Shown here one piece after another: positions 8,317-20,756 of a stretch of DNA of 64,000 bases. The notes under the pieces were generated by a model. That model searched no databases, had not been told where the DNA came from, and saw only the letters and a list, made by a program, of their open reading frames with translations. The DNA is taken from positions 62,001-126,000 of the forward strand of contig NZ_JSEH01000001.1 in the NCBI RefSeq assembly GCF_000801335.2, written 5' to 3'. The translations under genes were made by a program, and so were the position numbers. Source of the DNA: Desulfovibrio sp. TomC. GTDB taxonomy: Bacteria > Desulfobacterota > Desulfovibrionia > Desulfovibrionales > Desulfovibrionaceae. Numbering within the stretch: the first letter of the stretch is position 1; the number at the start of each line of letters is the position of its first letter.

Positions 8317-9034
8317 GCCGTTGCTTGAATTGTCCCAGGTCTGTTTCACCTATCCCGGAGCGGGGAGCCCCGTGTTGTCGGAACTGGATTTGCGCTTCGA
8401 GGCCACCAAGCGTATCGGGCTGTTCGGACCCAACGGGTCCGGGAAAACCACGCTGCTCCATGTGATCATGGGCCTTTTGCGTCCTCAGTCCGGTGTGGTC
8501 CGGCACAAAGGGCGTACCGTTGCAACCGAGCGCGATTTTCGGGAGGTGCGACGCAGCATCGGCATGTTGCTGCAAAACGCCGATGATCAGATCATCTATC
8601 CGACCGTCCTCGACGACGTGGCCTTCGGACCGCTCAACCGGGGCCTGTCGGGGGAGGCTGCCCGTGCGTTGGCCGAGCAGACCCTGGCCATGCTCGGCCT
8701 GGAGGGGTTTGGCGAACGGCTGGCCCATCGCCTGTCTGGCGGCGAAAAAAAACTCGTTTCCCTGGCCGGGGTGTTGGCCATGGAGCCGGATGCCTTACTG
8801 CTGGACGAACCGACCGGGGGACTCGACCCAGCCACTCGGGAACGGTTGGTCGCTATTCTGGAACGCCTCGGCAAACCCATGATCATCATTTCCCACGATT
8901 GGGATTTTTTGGCCCATGTGACCGATACCTACTATTCCATTGAGAACGGCCGCCTGATCCGGAATCCGAATCTGATCCTGCACCGCCATGTCCATGGGCA
9001 TCCCATGGGCGACCACGACCATCATCACCATTAG
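8309..9034 (+). CDS. nikO: Nickel ECF transporter ATP-binding protein NikO (CbiO family) with His-rich tail
   Basis: ATPase subunit of the nickel importer. The 241-residue product has Walker A (GPNGSGKTT, about residues 40-48), the ABC signature LSGGEKK, Walker B with DEPTGGLDP, and the switch His in IISHDWDF. The C-terminus is unusual: HRHVHGHPMGDHDHHHH, a metal-binding-like histidine cluster. The start at 8309 (CAGGAG upstream) gives a normal CbiO N-terminus and overlaps the nikQ stop. Last gene of the operon; a symmetric hairpin follows. Confidence 0.92.
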   Translation: MSEPLLELSQVCFTYPGAGSPVLSELDLRFEATKRIGLFGPNGSGKTTLLHVIMGLLRPQSGVVRHKGRTVATERDFREVRRSIGMLLQNADDQIIYPTVLDDVAFGPLNRGLSGEAARALAEQTLAMLGLEGFGERLAHRLSGGEKKLVSLAGVLAMEPDALLLDEPTGGLDPATRERLVAILERLGKPMIIISHDWDFLAHVTDTYYSIENGRLIRNPNLILHRHVHGHPMGDHDHHHH

Positions 9035-9041
9035 TACGCAT

Positions 9042-9081
9042 AAGGGCGCGCTGCTGCGGGAGGCCACGGCAGCGCGCCCTT
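9042..9081. terminator. Symmetric hairpin between convergent nikO and cheZ
   Basis: The perfect 12-base arms AAGGGCGCGCTG (9042-9053) and CAGCGCGCCCTT (9070-9081) lie between two convergent stops. There is no long T-run. Because the arms are symmetric it could end transcription from either side. Confidence 0.65.
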
Positions 9082-9114
9082 GAACAGGCGCGGTCAGGTC
9101 GAAGGACGCTGGCG

Positions 9115-9846
9115 TTACAGACCGAGTTGGGCCAGCAGATCATCCACCGAGCCTTGCTGGGTGTCCATTTGCGGCCCCTTAAGCTCGGTCACCTTCTGCT
9201 TGGCTTCGGCCTTGAGGTCTTCAATGTCGCGATCGGGCGCTTCGGCTTGAGCCCGGATCTGCAGCCCGGTGGAGAGATAGAGTTCCAGGACGATCTGTTC
9301 GACCTTTTTGATGGCGGAAATGATGCGTTTGATGCGTTGGCCGGTCAAATCCTGAAAACTGAGCGTGGTCATGATGCGCATCAAGTCTTCGCCCAGGGCG
9401 TCATTGGCCGCCTGCAGCTTGGCCACGTCCTTGGGTCCGGCATAGCCGCCGGGGAGCCCGGCCAGCACGGCAGCCGAGTCAGCTTGCAGGTCCATGTGCT
9501 TTTCAACGATATCCATGATCTCGGTCGTGGCGGATTCCGTGGTCTGCAAGATATTGTCGAGCTGCTGGGCGGCTTCCTGAAAGAGCTGGTCAGCCTGCTG
9601 CCTGTCGCCGGCGCTGGGTTCGTTGTCGTGCTTGGCCGCCTGCACGATTTCTTTGTAGATATCCTGCAGACCGGTGCGCATTTCATCATTTAAGCGCTTG
9701 TGAAATTCGCTTTCCAGAAGCGCCCGGGAGAGTGTCCGGGCCACTTCCCGTTCAATGGTGGCTCCGATACTTTCCCGCAGATCCGGCACCACTTCCTGGA
9801 CGATTTTTTCCAGCAGACGGTCGAGCAATTCATCGTCATTGACCAT
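9115..9846 (-). CDS. cheZ: Chemotaxis protein phosphatase CheZ
   Basis: CheZ dephosphorylates CheY-P and resets the flagellar motor signal. The 243-residue, mostly helical product carries the catalytic segment FQDLTGQRIKRI with Asp166 and Gln170 (equivalent to the E. coli catalytic Asp/Gln pair). It ends with SVDDLLAQLGL, the short C-terminal peptide that binds CheY in this family. It is the last gene of a minus-strand operon, 6 bases after the PilZ gene. That places a motility phosphatase beside a probable c-di-GMP-binding protein. Confidence 0.93.
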   Translation of the reverse strand: MVNDDELLDRLLEKIVQEVVPDLRESIGATIEREVARTLSRALLESEFHKRLNDEMRTGLQDIYKEIVQAAKHDNEPSAGDRQQADQLFQEAAQQLDNILQTTESATTEIMDIVEKHMDLQADSAAVLAGLPGGYAGPKDVAKLQAANDALGEDLMRIMTTLSFQDLTGQRIKRIISAIKKVEQIVLELYLSTGLQIRAQAEAPDRDIEDLKAEAKQKVTELKGPQMDTQQGSVDDLLAQLGL

Positions 9847-9852
9847 ATGGCA

Positions 9853-10386
9853 TCAATCCCATTTTTTTCCGCGAAGATCGTCCCGCTGGCTTTGAAAGAC
9901 GAATTGCACAATGCTTTCCAGGTCGCGTTCCCGGATGCGCGTGAAATCAAGGGCGTAAATGGCTTTACCGTCCACGTCGTCGCAACGGATGATCCGCCCC
10001 ATGGCTCCGGAAAGGCGCATGGGAAAGCGTGACAGCACAATAACGACTTCAACGGGTTGATCCAGGGGAAGCGCCTCCGGGGTCGAAAACCGTACCCCGG
10101 CTCCGCTTATCTCCACGATATCCATGCTGACAGGAAAATCCGCCTCAAGCAGATCACGATTTTGTATGGACAGCAGCATGTCGAGCTTGGAATTGATGGT
10201 ACTGAGCATTGCGTACAGCGGCTCGCTCATGCCGGTGTCGCGCGGGTCCACACTGCAAATCGTCGATCCCATGGGCGGCGAATCACGGTAGAGCGGAACT
10301 TCTTCGGTGTCTGGCAAAAGTCGCAGATGGCCGCGAAGACGCGTTGGGATACGCATGTAGGAGCGTTTTTCATCCACGGCAGACAC
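9853..10386 (-). CDS. PilZ domain protein, probable c-di-GMP receptor
   Basis: The 177-residue protein has an RxxxR motif near its N-terminus (Arg12-Ile-Pro-Thr-Arg16), as in PilZ c-di-GMP receptors. The second PilZ motif is present near residues 100-110 but reads E-I-S-G-A-G instead of the usual (D/N)-x-S-x-x-G. The middle (about residues 25-80) is an insertion without a recognised motif. Placement between a ferredoxin and cheZ suggests a role in motility control by c-di-GMP. Binding is likely but the E substitution leaves some doubt. Confidence 0.8.
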   Translation of the reverse strand: MSAVDEKRSYMRIPTRLRGHLRLLPDTEEVPLYRDSPPMGSTICSVDPRDTGMSEPLYAMLSTINSKLDMLLSIQNRDLLEADFPVSMDIVEISGAGVRFSTPEALPLDQPVEVVIVLSRFPMRLSGAMGRIIRCDDVDGKAIYALDFTRIRERDLESIVQFVFQSQRDDLRGKKWD

Positions 10387-10393
10387 CTCGCTG

Positions 10394-10837
10394 TTACATG
10401 ACGCCGTTTTCGAGCAACATCTCCATGGCCTTCACCGGACAGACCTTGGTGCACATACCGCAAGCCGAGCAGGTCTCACTATCAAACTCCACCAGTCGGG
10501 TTTCGATGTTCAGCGACAGGGCTTTGGTCGGGCAAAGGGCTGTGCACATGCCGCAATGGATACAGCTGTCCTCGTCGCGGGAGATACGCTGGGCCACCGG
10601 AGCCACCCCGATGCCTTGTTCCTTGAGATAGTCGACGCCGTGCTGGTAGGCATCCCTGGAACCAGTGATCTCGATAGTCATCTGTCCTTCCTGGCGCGGC
10701 GTGATCTGGGCGCGCAGAATGCTGAACCCCAGACCGTGCAACCGGGCCAGATCGCAGACGAGCGGTTTGCCCGAGGCTTCTGGAGGAAAGGTCAGATAGA
10801 CTACTTTACGATATTGCTTGTCTTGTGTCGTATCCAT
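10394..10837 (-). CDS. NIL-domain 2[4Fe-4S] ferredoxin
   Basis: The 147-residue product has an N-terminal NIL domain (about residues 10-80), an ACT-like ligand-sensing fold found on methionine ABC transporters and some ferredoxins. It ends in an 8-Cys ferredoxin domain with two clusters, CIHCGMCTALCP and CSACGMCTKVCP. In related sulfate reducers and methanogens such proteins are linked to sulfur assimilation and homocysteine synthesis; that role is only a possibility here. It sits between the CpoB-like gene (24-base gap) and the PilZ gene (7-base gap) on the minus strand. Confidence 0.9.
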   Translation of the reverse strand: MDTTQDKQYRKVVYLTFPPEASGKPLVCDLARLHGLGFSILRAQITPRQEGQMTIEITGSRDAYQHGVDYLKEQGIGVAPVAQRISRDEDSCIHCGMCTALCPTKALSLNIETRLVEFDSETCSACGMCTKVCPVKAMEMLLENGVM

Positions 10838-10861
10838 GAAATTGGTCGCTCCTGGCCGGCG

Positions 10862-11857
10862 CTACTTGGGCATCATGGTTTTGGCCCGGGCAGCAAAAGC
10901 GGAATCCGGGTATTTGTCGATGACTTCTTTAAACGACAACTTGGCCGCGCCGGCATTGCCGAGCTTGGAGAAGGCCACACCGCGTTTGAACAGGGCGTCG
11001 GCGTGTTTGGCGCTCTTGGGATATTTCTCGATGACTTCCTGATAAGACAGGGCGGCATTGGCGAAATCCCCAACCTGGAAATAGCACTCGCCGGTCCAGA
11101 ACAAGGCATTGGGCATCAGCGGGCTGGTCTTGAAATTGCGGACGAACTCCTGAAAAATTCCCAATGCCTGCTGGTACTGATGGGCATTGAAACTGGTGAG
11201 GCCCTTGGCATAGACCGCATCGGCCGGACTTTGCGCTTCCGACACCGCCGGCGGGGCGACAGCGCCGCTTGGGGCCGGCGGCGGGACCTGGGCCGTCGCC
11301 TGAGGGGCTGCGGCATAGCCAGAAGGATTATACGGCGGAATGGGTTCGTCTGCATCGTCGCCGCCAGCCTGGGCAGCTTGGCCGCCATAGCCGGCTTGCG
11401 GCTGGCCATAGGCCGGTGCGCCGTACCCGGCCTGGGGAGCTGCGCCATAACCGGGCTGCGCAGCGACGGCGGCAGCTTGGGGCGCTTGAACCCCATAGGC
11501 GGTCCGGGGCGGCGTGGCCGCAGCGCCATAGCCGGGCTGGGCAGCCGGGGCGGCATTGGCTCCGGCAGAATCGATATCAATGGCCAATTGGGAGGCCATG
11601 CGGCTCACCTGACCCTCCAGGCGGGCAACGCGGCCGGCCAGTTCCGGGTCCTGGCGGTTGCGCTCGACCTGCTGGGTCAGTTCCTCGACTTTGGCGTTTA
11701 AACGACGGGTTTCACCCTTGGCGTTTTCCAGTTCGGCCCACATATCGGCCGGGGTATTGAGCGGCGACGGGGCCTTGGGAGCCGGTGCGCACCCGCCGGT
11801 CAGGGCAGCGATCAGGGCGGCGGCCAGCACCGTTTTTTTTGCGTGACAGGGCTTCAT
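10862..11857 (-). CDS. cpoB: Tol-Pal-type lipoprotein with TPRs (YbgF/CpoB family)
   Basis: CpoB-like protein that in other bacteria coordinates peptidoglycan synthesis with outer-membrane constriction. The 331-residue product starts with a lipoprotein signal (ALIAALTGGC, lipid-carrying Cys at 23). Next come a coiled coil (about residues 38-90) and a long Ala/Gln/Pro/Gly/Tyr spacer with repeated QPGYGA-like units (about 100-190). It ends in three TPR units (LFWTGECYFQVGDFANAALSY and flanks). The start at 11857 gives the lipobox a normal position and overlaps the upstream small gene by 4 bases. tolB and pal are not in this window, so the symbol is by domain order only. Confidence 0.85.
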   Translation of the reverse strand: MKPCHAKKTVLAAALIAALTGGCAPAPKAPSPLNTPADMWAELENAKGETRRLNAKVEELTQQVERNRQDPELAGRVARLEGQVSRMASQLAIDIDSAGANAAPAAQPGYGAAATPPRTAYGVQAPQAAAVAAQPGYGAAPQAGYGAPAYGQPQAGYGGQAAQAGGDDADEPIPPYNPSGYAAAPQATAQVPPPAPSGAVAPPAVSEAQSPADAVYAKGLTSFNAHQYQQALGIFQEFVRNFKTSPLMPNALFWTGECYFQVGDFANAALSYQEVIEKYPKSAKHADALFKRGVAFSKLGNAGAAKLSFKEVIDKYPDSAFAARAKTMMPK

Positions 11858-12090
11858 GACAGCTTGCGACCTCGCTTGCGTCCCCAGATAAAATAAACAA
11901 CCCCTCCCAGCACGGGCACGAAAATGGCCAGGAGGAACCAGAACATCTTCTCCAGGTGGGATGGAAATTCCCTGTGGAAGCTGTGCCATATTGCAATGAA
12001 ATTGGGAAGGATAGGCAGGGCCAAAAGTCCGAAGAAAAGGGCGATCTGGCCGGGCGTCATGGCTGGCAGTTCAGGCAGAATCATGTGCAT
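11854..12090 (-). CDS. Small membrane protein, phospholipase D nuclease N-terminal-like (PLDc_N)
   Basis: The 78-residue product has two hydrophobic helices (IALFFGLLALPILPNFIAI and WFLLAIFVPVLGGVVYFIW) followed by a basic tail RKRGRKLS. This is the layout of the PLDc_N domain that precedes phospholipase D domains but also occurs alone. Its function is unknown. The ATG at 12090 has CTGAGG upstream. It lies 10 bases after lspA and overlaps the start of the CpoB-like gene by 4 bases (ATGA), so it is part of the same transcript. Confidence 0.75.
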   Translation of the reverse strand: MHMILPELPAMTPGQIALFFGLLALPILPNFIAIWHSFHREFPSHLEKMFWFLLAIFVPVLGGVVYFIWGRKRGRKLS

Positions 12091-12100
12091 CCTCAGAAGG

Positions 12101-12592
12101 TTAGGAGCCGGCCATAGGGCGGCGCAAATGGTAAAAGGCAACCAGTAGCCCAAGCGACCCCAGGAATATGGCAATGTCGGCCACATTAAAGGCCGGCCAG
12201 TGGTAGCTCTTCCAGTAAAAATCTAGAAAATCGACCACTTCGCCGGTCTTTATACGATCAATAAGGTTGCCTATGGCCCCGCCGAGGATAAGTCCGAGCC
12301 CGATGATAAGCAGCTTGTCGCCGTCGCGGGCCATGCGCAGCAGATGCATGATGATCAGGACGGCCAGGGCTGTTGCCGCGAAAAAGAAGTAGGTCTGCCA
12401 CTGGATGTCCGAGCGGTTGAGGAAGCCGAAGGCTGCGCCGCGATTGAGCACATGGACGATGTTAAAAAAGCCCGGAATGACCGTTCTGGTGGTGTAAAGC
12501 ACCAGATGGTTTTGTATCCAGAGCTTGGTGATCTGATCGAGCAAGATGACGGCGACGGCCACAGGCAGCGCCAGTTTGTAGCTCAAACGCAT
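12101..12592 (-). CDS. lspA: Signal peptidase II (prolipoprotein signal peptidase)
   Basis: Aspartic protease of the inner membrane that removes signal peptides from lipoproteins after lipidation. The 163-residue product has four membrane helices. The two catalytic aspartates sit in the expected motifs: Asp112 in GNLIDRI and Asp139 in FNVADIAI. It starts 3 bases after the ileS stop, the common ileS-lspA pairing. A lipoprotein gene (CpoB-like) lies in the same operon. Confidence 0.97.
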   Translation of the reverse strand: MRLSYKLALPVAVAVILLDQITKLWIQNHLVLYTTRTVIPGFFNIVHVLNRGAAFGFLNRSDIQWQTYFFFAATALAVLIIMHLLRMARDGDKLLIIGLGLILGGAIGNLIDRIKTGEVVDFLDFYWKSYHWPAFNVADIAIFLGSLGLLVAFYHLRRPMAGS

Positions 12593-12595
12593 GGT

Positions 12596-15418
12596 CTACA
12601 TACCCTCTGCGGCCAAAACCGCGGCGCAACGCGGACACAGGTCAGGGGACTCTGGTCCGGCCATTTCCTCATAGTACACCCAGCAGCGGGCGCACTTCTC
12701 GCCAACAGCCCGGGACACACCGACAAAGGCCTTGGCAATGGTTTCGCAGGCCACAGCGTCGGCCGGCGCGGCCGCAGCCGCCTCAAGCGTCGCCTGGGAC
12801 ACGATAAACACTTCGCGCAGATCCATGCCCAGGCTTGAGACGGCCTCAAGCATTTCGTCGGGCAGGTACAGAACCACGGCCGTCTCCAGGGAATGGCCCA
12901 CCTCGCCGGCCTTGCGCCGGGGTTCGATGGCCCGGGTGACCTCGCCGCGCAGGGCCAGGACCAGCTCCAGGCGCTCCCGGGTGGCATCGTCCAGGAGCCA
13001 GGGAGCAACATCGACAGGAGCCAGGGTGAAGACCGAATCGCCCTCGCCGCGCTGGCACGTCGGGGTGTGACGAAACACCTCTTCGGCGGTAAACGACAAA
13101 ATAGGGGCCATATCCCGCAACAGCAGCAGCAAAATACGCCACAGGGCCGACTGGGCCGAACGCCGCTCCAGCGAGTCGGTCGCCGAAACGTAGAGGCGGT
13201 CCTTTAAGATGTCGAGATAAAAGGCGGACAAATCCGTGACGCACTGGTTGTGCAGCGTATGGAAGACCTTGTGAAACTCGTAGAGCCCATAGGCTTCGGC
13301 CATGCGGACATGGCCCCGGGCCGCGCTGTCCAGGGCAAAGCGGTCGAGCGGCAGCATGGCCTCGGGCGCGACGTCATGGGTTGCCGGGTCGAAGTCGGAC
13401 AGATTGCCGAGAATGAAGCGGCAGGTGTTGCGGATGCGGCGATAGGCTTCGACCAGACGGGCCAGGATTTCGTCGGAAATGCGGATATCGTCGCGGTAAT
13501 CGACCGCCGACGTCCACAGGCGAAGGATCTCGGCCCCATGCTTGTCGATGATCTCCTGCGGTTCCATGCCGTTGCCAAGGGACTTGGACATCTTGCGGCC
13601 GTCGCCGTCCACCACGTAGCCGTGGGTGAGGACCTGACGGTAGGGGGCCTGTCCCCGCGTGCCCATGGCCGCAAGCAGGGAGCTGTGAAACCAGCCCCGG
13701 TGCTGATCCGAGCCTTCGAGATACATGTCGGCCGGAAAGCCCAGCTCCGGGCGCTTTTCCAACACGGCGGCAAAACTTGTGCCGGAATCGAACCAGACGT
13801 CGAGGATGTCGGTTTCCTTGCGGAAGTGGCTGCCGCCGCAGTGGGGGCAGGCCAGGCCCGCCGGCACGATGTCGGCCAGATCGGCCTCGAACCAGTAATC
13901 GCAGCCGCGCTCATGGCTGGCGAACTTTTCGGCCACCGAACGCATCCAGGCCGCGTCGTTGTAGGCCGTATCACAGGATTCGCACAGAAGGGCCAGGATC
14001 GGCACGCCCCAGGTCCGTTGGCGCGAGATGCACCAGTCCGGGCGAAAGGCAATCATATTATGGATGCGTTCCTTGCCCCAGGCCGGAATCCATTCCACAT
14101 CGTTTTCGATGGCAGACAGGGCCTTCTGGCGCAACTCGCCGGCATCCATGGAAATAAACCATTGGGTGGTGGCCCGAAAAATCACTGGCTCCTTGCAGCG
14201 CCAACAATGGGGATAGGAGTGCTTGAGCTTTTTGGCCGCCAGCAGATGCCCGACTTCAGTGAGCTTCTCGATGACTTTGGGATTGGCTTCCCAAACGGTA
14301 AGACCGGCGAAATAGGGCACGACGTCAAGGAACCGGCCAGAGTCGTCCAGGGGCGAAAGCACCTCCAGGCCGTTGCGCAACCCCGTGTCATAGTCCTCGC
14401 GGCCGTGGCCAGGGGCAGTGTGGACAAGCCCGGTGCCGGCATCCAGGGTGACATAGTCGGCGGTGACGATGGGGGACGGGCGGTCGTAGAAGGGGTGCCG
14501 GGCAGCCAGGCCTTCCAGGGACGCGCCCGGGGCCTCGGCCAAAATGGCGGCGTCGGTCCAGCCGAACAGTTCGCTAACGCTCTCAACCAGCTCCCGGGCC
14601 AGGATATATTGGCTGTCCCCGGCCGCCACCAGGACGTAGTCGAAATCCGGATGCACGGCCACGGCCATGTTGTCCGGCAGCGTCCAGGGCGTGGTGGTCC
14701 AGATGACGGCATAGGTTTTGGCCGGGTCGGCCATGGGGAAGAGGTCTTTGATTTTGGGGTCAGGCAGGGGAAAGCGGACGAAAACCGACGGCGAGGTCTC
14801 GTCGGCGTATTCCACTTCGGCCTCGGCCAGGGCGGTCTGGCAGGACAGGCACCAGTGAATGGGCTTTTTGCCCCGGTAGACCGAACCGCGCTCCACGAAA
14901 TCGCAAAGGGCCATGGCTGTTGCCGCTTCGTAGGAGGGGCGCATGGTCAGGTAAGGATCGTCCCAGTCGCCAAAAACGCCCAGACGCTTGAATTCCTTGC
15001 GCTGGATATCGACGAATTTCGTCGCATAGTCCCGGCACAGCCGGCGCACAGTGACGGCCGGCAGATTGGTCTTGCCCTTGGCCTTGAGCTCCTGGGACAC
15101 CTTGTGTTCGATGGGCAGGCCGTGGCAGTCCCAGCCGGGCACGTAGGGGGCTTGCAAGCCGGCCATATGGCGCGACTTGACGATGATGTCCTTTAAAATC
15201 TTGTTAAGCGCATGGCCCATATGCAGATGCCCGTTGGCATAGGGAGGGCCGTCGTGCAGGATGTAGCGGGGAGCCCCTTCCCGGTCGGCGACCATGCGGC
15301 GATACAAGTCGCTTTCGGCCCAGAATTTGAGGGTTTCCGGCTCCTTCTCCTTCAAATTGGCCTTCATGGGAAAAGAGGTCTGGGGAAGCTTGAGGGTCTT
15401 TTTATAATCACTGCTCAT
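12596..15418 (-). CDS. ileS: Isoleucine-tRNA ligase
   Basis: Class I aminoacyl-tRNA synthetase that charges tRNA-Ile. The 940-residue product has the HIGH-type motif HLHMGH (residues 64-69), the KMSKS motif near residue 609, the editing domain between them, and a C-terminal zinc-binding element ([10 protein letters not shown]...CPRC). This is the bacterial (IleS1) type. The start at 15418 with AAGGA upstream gives the usual N-terminus ([10 protein letters not shown]); a longer open frame upstream to 15568 looks non-coding. First gene of a seven-gene minus-strand operon ending with cheZ, divergent from carB. Confidence 0.97.
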   Translation of the reverse strand: MSSDYKKTLKLPQTSFPMKANLKEKEPETLKFWAESDLYRRMVADREGAPRYILHDGPPYANGHLHMGHALNKILKDIIVKSRHMAGLQAPYVPGWDCHGLPIEHKVSQELKAKGKTNLPAVTVRRLCRDYATKFVDIQRKEFKRLGVFGDWDDPYLTMRPSYEAATAMALCDFVERGSVYRGKKPIHWCLSCQTALAEAEVEYADETSPSVFVRFPLPDPKIKDLFPMADPAKTYAVIWTTTPWTLPDNMAVAVHPDFDYVLVAAGDSQYILARELVESVSELFGWTDAAILAEAPGASLEGLAARHPFYDRPSPIVTADYVTLDAGTGLVHTAPGHGREDYDTGLRNGLEVLSPLDDSGRFLDVVPYFAGLTVWEANPKVIEKLTEVGHLLAAKKLKHSYPHCWRCKEPVIFRATTQWFISMDAGELRQKALSAIENDVEWIPAWGKERIHNMIAFRPDWCISRQRTWGVPILALLCESCDTAYNDAAWMRSVAEKFASHERGCDYWFEADLADIVPAGLACPHCGGSHFRKETDILDVWFDSGTSFAAVLEKRPELGFPADMYLEGSDQHRGWFHSSLLAAMGTRGQAPYRQVLTHGYVVDGDGRKMSKSLGNGMEPQEIIDKHGAEILRLWTSAVDYRDDIRISDEILARLVEAYRRIRNTCRFILGNLSDFDPATHDVAPEAMLPLDRFALDSAARGHVRMAEAYGLYEFHKVFHTLHNQCVTDLSAFYLDILKDRLYVSATDSLERRSAQSALWRILLLLLRDMAPILSFTAEEVFRHTPTCQRGEGDSVFTLAPVDVAPWLLDDATRERLELVLALRGEVTRAIEPRRKAGEVGHSLETAVVLYLPDEMLEAVSSLGMDLREVFIVSQATLEAAAAAPADAVACETIAKAFVGVSRAVGEKCARCWVYYEEMAGPESPDLCPRCAAVLAAEGM

Positions 15419-15654
15419 GGAGTATCCTTGCGCTTGGACCGGCATCCGAGCGATGCCGGAGAAACAGGCTTTTTGAAACAAGGCGGCCGGGAAGTCAAGA
15501 AAGTGGGGAGGTCCCGTACGGCCAGGTTTTTCCGTGGCCGCATTGGCGTCTGGCCGCTCCCGACGCAAACCCCTTGCCCAACGGGCCGAAGTGGCTTATC
15601 CCTGTGCGGTTCCGCTTACATCGTTTCACCCTCTAAAAAAACACACCCACGCCC

Positions 15655-18891
<3,237 letters not shown>

Positions 18892-18907
18892 CCCCGGGCG
18901 ACGCACC

Positions 18908-20326
18908 ATGAAAAAGGAATATTGCGGACTGTTCGGCATCTACGGCCACCCCGAGGCGGCCCGGATGACCTACTTCGGACTCTACGCCCTGCAGCATCGC
19001 GGGCAGGAGTCGGCCGGCATCGTCACCTGGGACGGCACCCGTATCCGCGAACAGCGCGGCATGGGGCTTGTGGCCGACGTTTTTAGCGAACGTCACCTGG
19101 GCAAGGAACTCAAAGGGACCGTAGCGGTGGGGCACATCCGCTATTCCACCACCGGCGCTTCGCTCCTGCGCAACTGCCAGCCGTTTCTGGTGCGCTTTGG
19201 CGACTACCATCTGGCCATTGCCCACAACGGCAACCTGGTCAACACCTTGGAGTTGCGTCAGGAACTGGAAGCCTCCGGCTCTATCTTCCAGACCACCATC
19301 GACTCCGAGGTGTTCGTACATCTTATTGCCAAGTACTTAAACGGCCATTCCCTGGAAGAAGCCGTCATTATGGCCTGCAACAAGGTCAAGGGCGCGTACT
19401 CCATCCTGCTTCTGGCCAATGACAAGATCATTGCGGTGCGCGATCCCCATGGCATCCGCCCGCTCATGCTCGGCCGCATGGGCGACGCCTATGTGCTGGC
19501 CTCCGAGACCTGCGCCTTTGACCTCATGGAGGCCGAGGCCATCCGGTCGGTGGCTCCGGGCGAGATGCTCGTCATCCAGGACCGCCGGCTCCAGTCCTAT
19601 CGTATCTGTGATCCACAGCCTGTTCGCCAGTGTATCTTTGAGCTGGTCTATTTTGCCCGGCCCGATTCGGAAGTCTTTGGCGAGGTGGTCTACGAACGGC
19701 GCAAGCATATGGGTTCGATCCTGGCCAGTGAAGCGCCTGTGGACGCCGACTACGTCATGCCCTTCCCGGACTCCGGGTTCTATGCCGCCATAGGCTATTC
19801 CCAGGCCTCGGGACTGCCCTTTGAGATGAGCATGGTGCGCAATCACTATGTGGGCCGCACTTTTATCCAGCCCTCCCAGGACATGCGCGATTTCAGCGTG
19901 CGGGTGAAGCTCAATCCGGTCAAGAGCATGATCAAGGGCAAGCGCATCCTCATTGTCGAGGACTCCATCGTGCGAGGCACCACCATCCGCACCCGGGTCA
20001 AGCGTCTGCGTGAACTCGGCGCGCGCGAGATTCACATGCGCGTATCCTGTCCGCCCATCCGCTACCCCTGCTTTTACGGCATTGATTTCTCCTCCAAAGG
20101 GGAACTCATTGCCGCCCACCAGTCCGTGGACGATATCGCCCGTTTCATCGGCCTTGATTCGCTGCATTACCTGAGCATCGAGGGGCTGCTTGAAGCCGTG
20201 CATTGCAAGAGCGGCCAGGAACCGCCGTACTGTCTGGCCTGTTTCGATGGCCAGTACATCATTCCGCCGTGCGGCGAGGGCCTTAAAACCTGCATGGACG
20301 ACGTATCCGTGGCCCTTTCCTGGTAA
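18908..20326 (+). CDS. purF: Amidophosphoribosyltransferase
   Basis: First committed step of purine synthesis: transfers glutamine amide nitrogen to PRPP. The 472-residue product has a short propeptide (MKKEY) before the nucleophile Cys6 (CGLFGIYG) and an N-terminal glutaminase domain. The C-terminal phosphoribosyltransferase domain carries the PRPP loop IVEDSIVRGTT. Cysteines in RQCIF, YPCF and YCLAC fit the [4Fe-4S]-containing, oxygen-sensitive Bacillus-type enzyme, which suits an anaerobe. It lies 16 bases behind carB and 7 bases ahead of a small conserved gene. Confidence 0.97.
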   Translation: MKKEYCGLFGIYGHPEAARMTYFGLYALQHRGQESAGIVTWDGTRIREQRGMGLVADVFSERHLGKELKGTVAVGHIRYSTTGASLLRNCQPFLVRFGDYHLAIAHNGNLVNTLELRQELEASGSIFQTTIDSEVFVHLIAKYLNGHSLEEAVIMACNKVKGAYSILLLANDKIIAVRDPHGIRPLMLGRMGDAYVLASETCAFDLMEAEAIRSVAPGEMLVIQDRRLQSYRICDPQPVRQCIFELVYFARPDSEVFGEVVYERRKHMGSILASEAPVDADYVMPFPDSGFYAAIGYSQASGLPFEMSMVRNHYVGRTFIQPSQDMRDFSVRVKLNPVKSMIKGKRILIVEDSIVRGTTIRTRVKRLRELGAREIHMRVSCPPIRYPCFYGIDFSSKGELIAAHQSVDDIARFIGLDSLHYLSIEGLLEAVHCKSGQEPPYCLACFDGQYIIPPCGEGLKTCMDDVSVALSW

Positions 20327-20333
20327 ATGTCCG

Positions 20334-20693
20334 ATGGCTTTTGATGTCAGTGCCGCCTTTGCTTCGGCCAAGGATAAGTCCCTGTCCAAGCTGCTTTTGT
20401 CCGCTGCCAAGCCTTTTTTGAAAGAATTCGGCGAGGTGGTGAACGTGACCATCAACAGCAGCGCCCGGACACTCAAAATTGAAGTGCTCCCTCTGGGGGA
20501 GCAGGAATCCATTTGGGTGGAGCTGACCGGCTATGCCCTGGCCACCGACGAGACCGGACGCGGCTGGTTGACCTTTGACCAGCTTTCCACCTCCCGCCAG
20601 TGGCTGACCCGAGTGGCGGAAAAGGCCCTGCCCGAGCGGCGGCTCAAACTGCCTTCGGCCACGCCCATGGCCTTGCTCCAGACCATGTTGTAG
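20334..20693 (+). CDS. Conserved small protein of unknown function
   Basis: I do not recognise a named family. The 119-residue product has a mixed alpha/beta pattern with no signal peptide, membrane helix or cysteine motif. It contains alternating strands (VNVTINSSARTLKIEVLPL and IWVELTGYAL) that suggest a small beta sheet that could bind a partner. It starts 7 bases after purF and is closed by a strong terminator, so it is expressed with carB-purF. The start at 20334 follows the spacing to the purF stop; codon usage matches the neighbours. Confidence 0.7.
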   Translation: MAFDVSAAFASAKDKSLSKLLLSAAKPFLKEFGEVVNVTINSSARTLKIEVLPLGEQESIWVELTGYALATDETGRGWLTFDQLSTSRQWLTRVAEKALPERRLKLPSATPMALLQTML

Positions 20694-20722
20694 TCGGTTG
20701 GGGAACATTGCGGAACGAATGC

Positions 20723-20756
20723 AAGGCGCATCGGGATACCCGGTGCGCCTTTTTTT
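20723..20756 (+). terminator. Intrinsic terminator of carB-purF operon
   Basis: The stem AAGGCGCA-TCGGG / CCCGG-TGCGCCTT (20723-20751) with a short ATA loop is followed by six to seven T. A strong rho-independent terminator. Confidence 0.92.
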
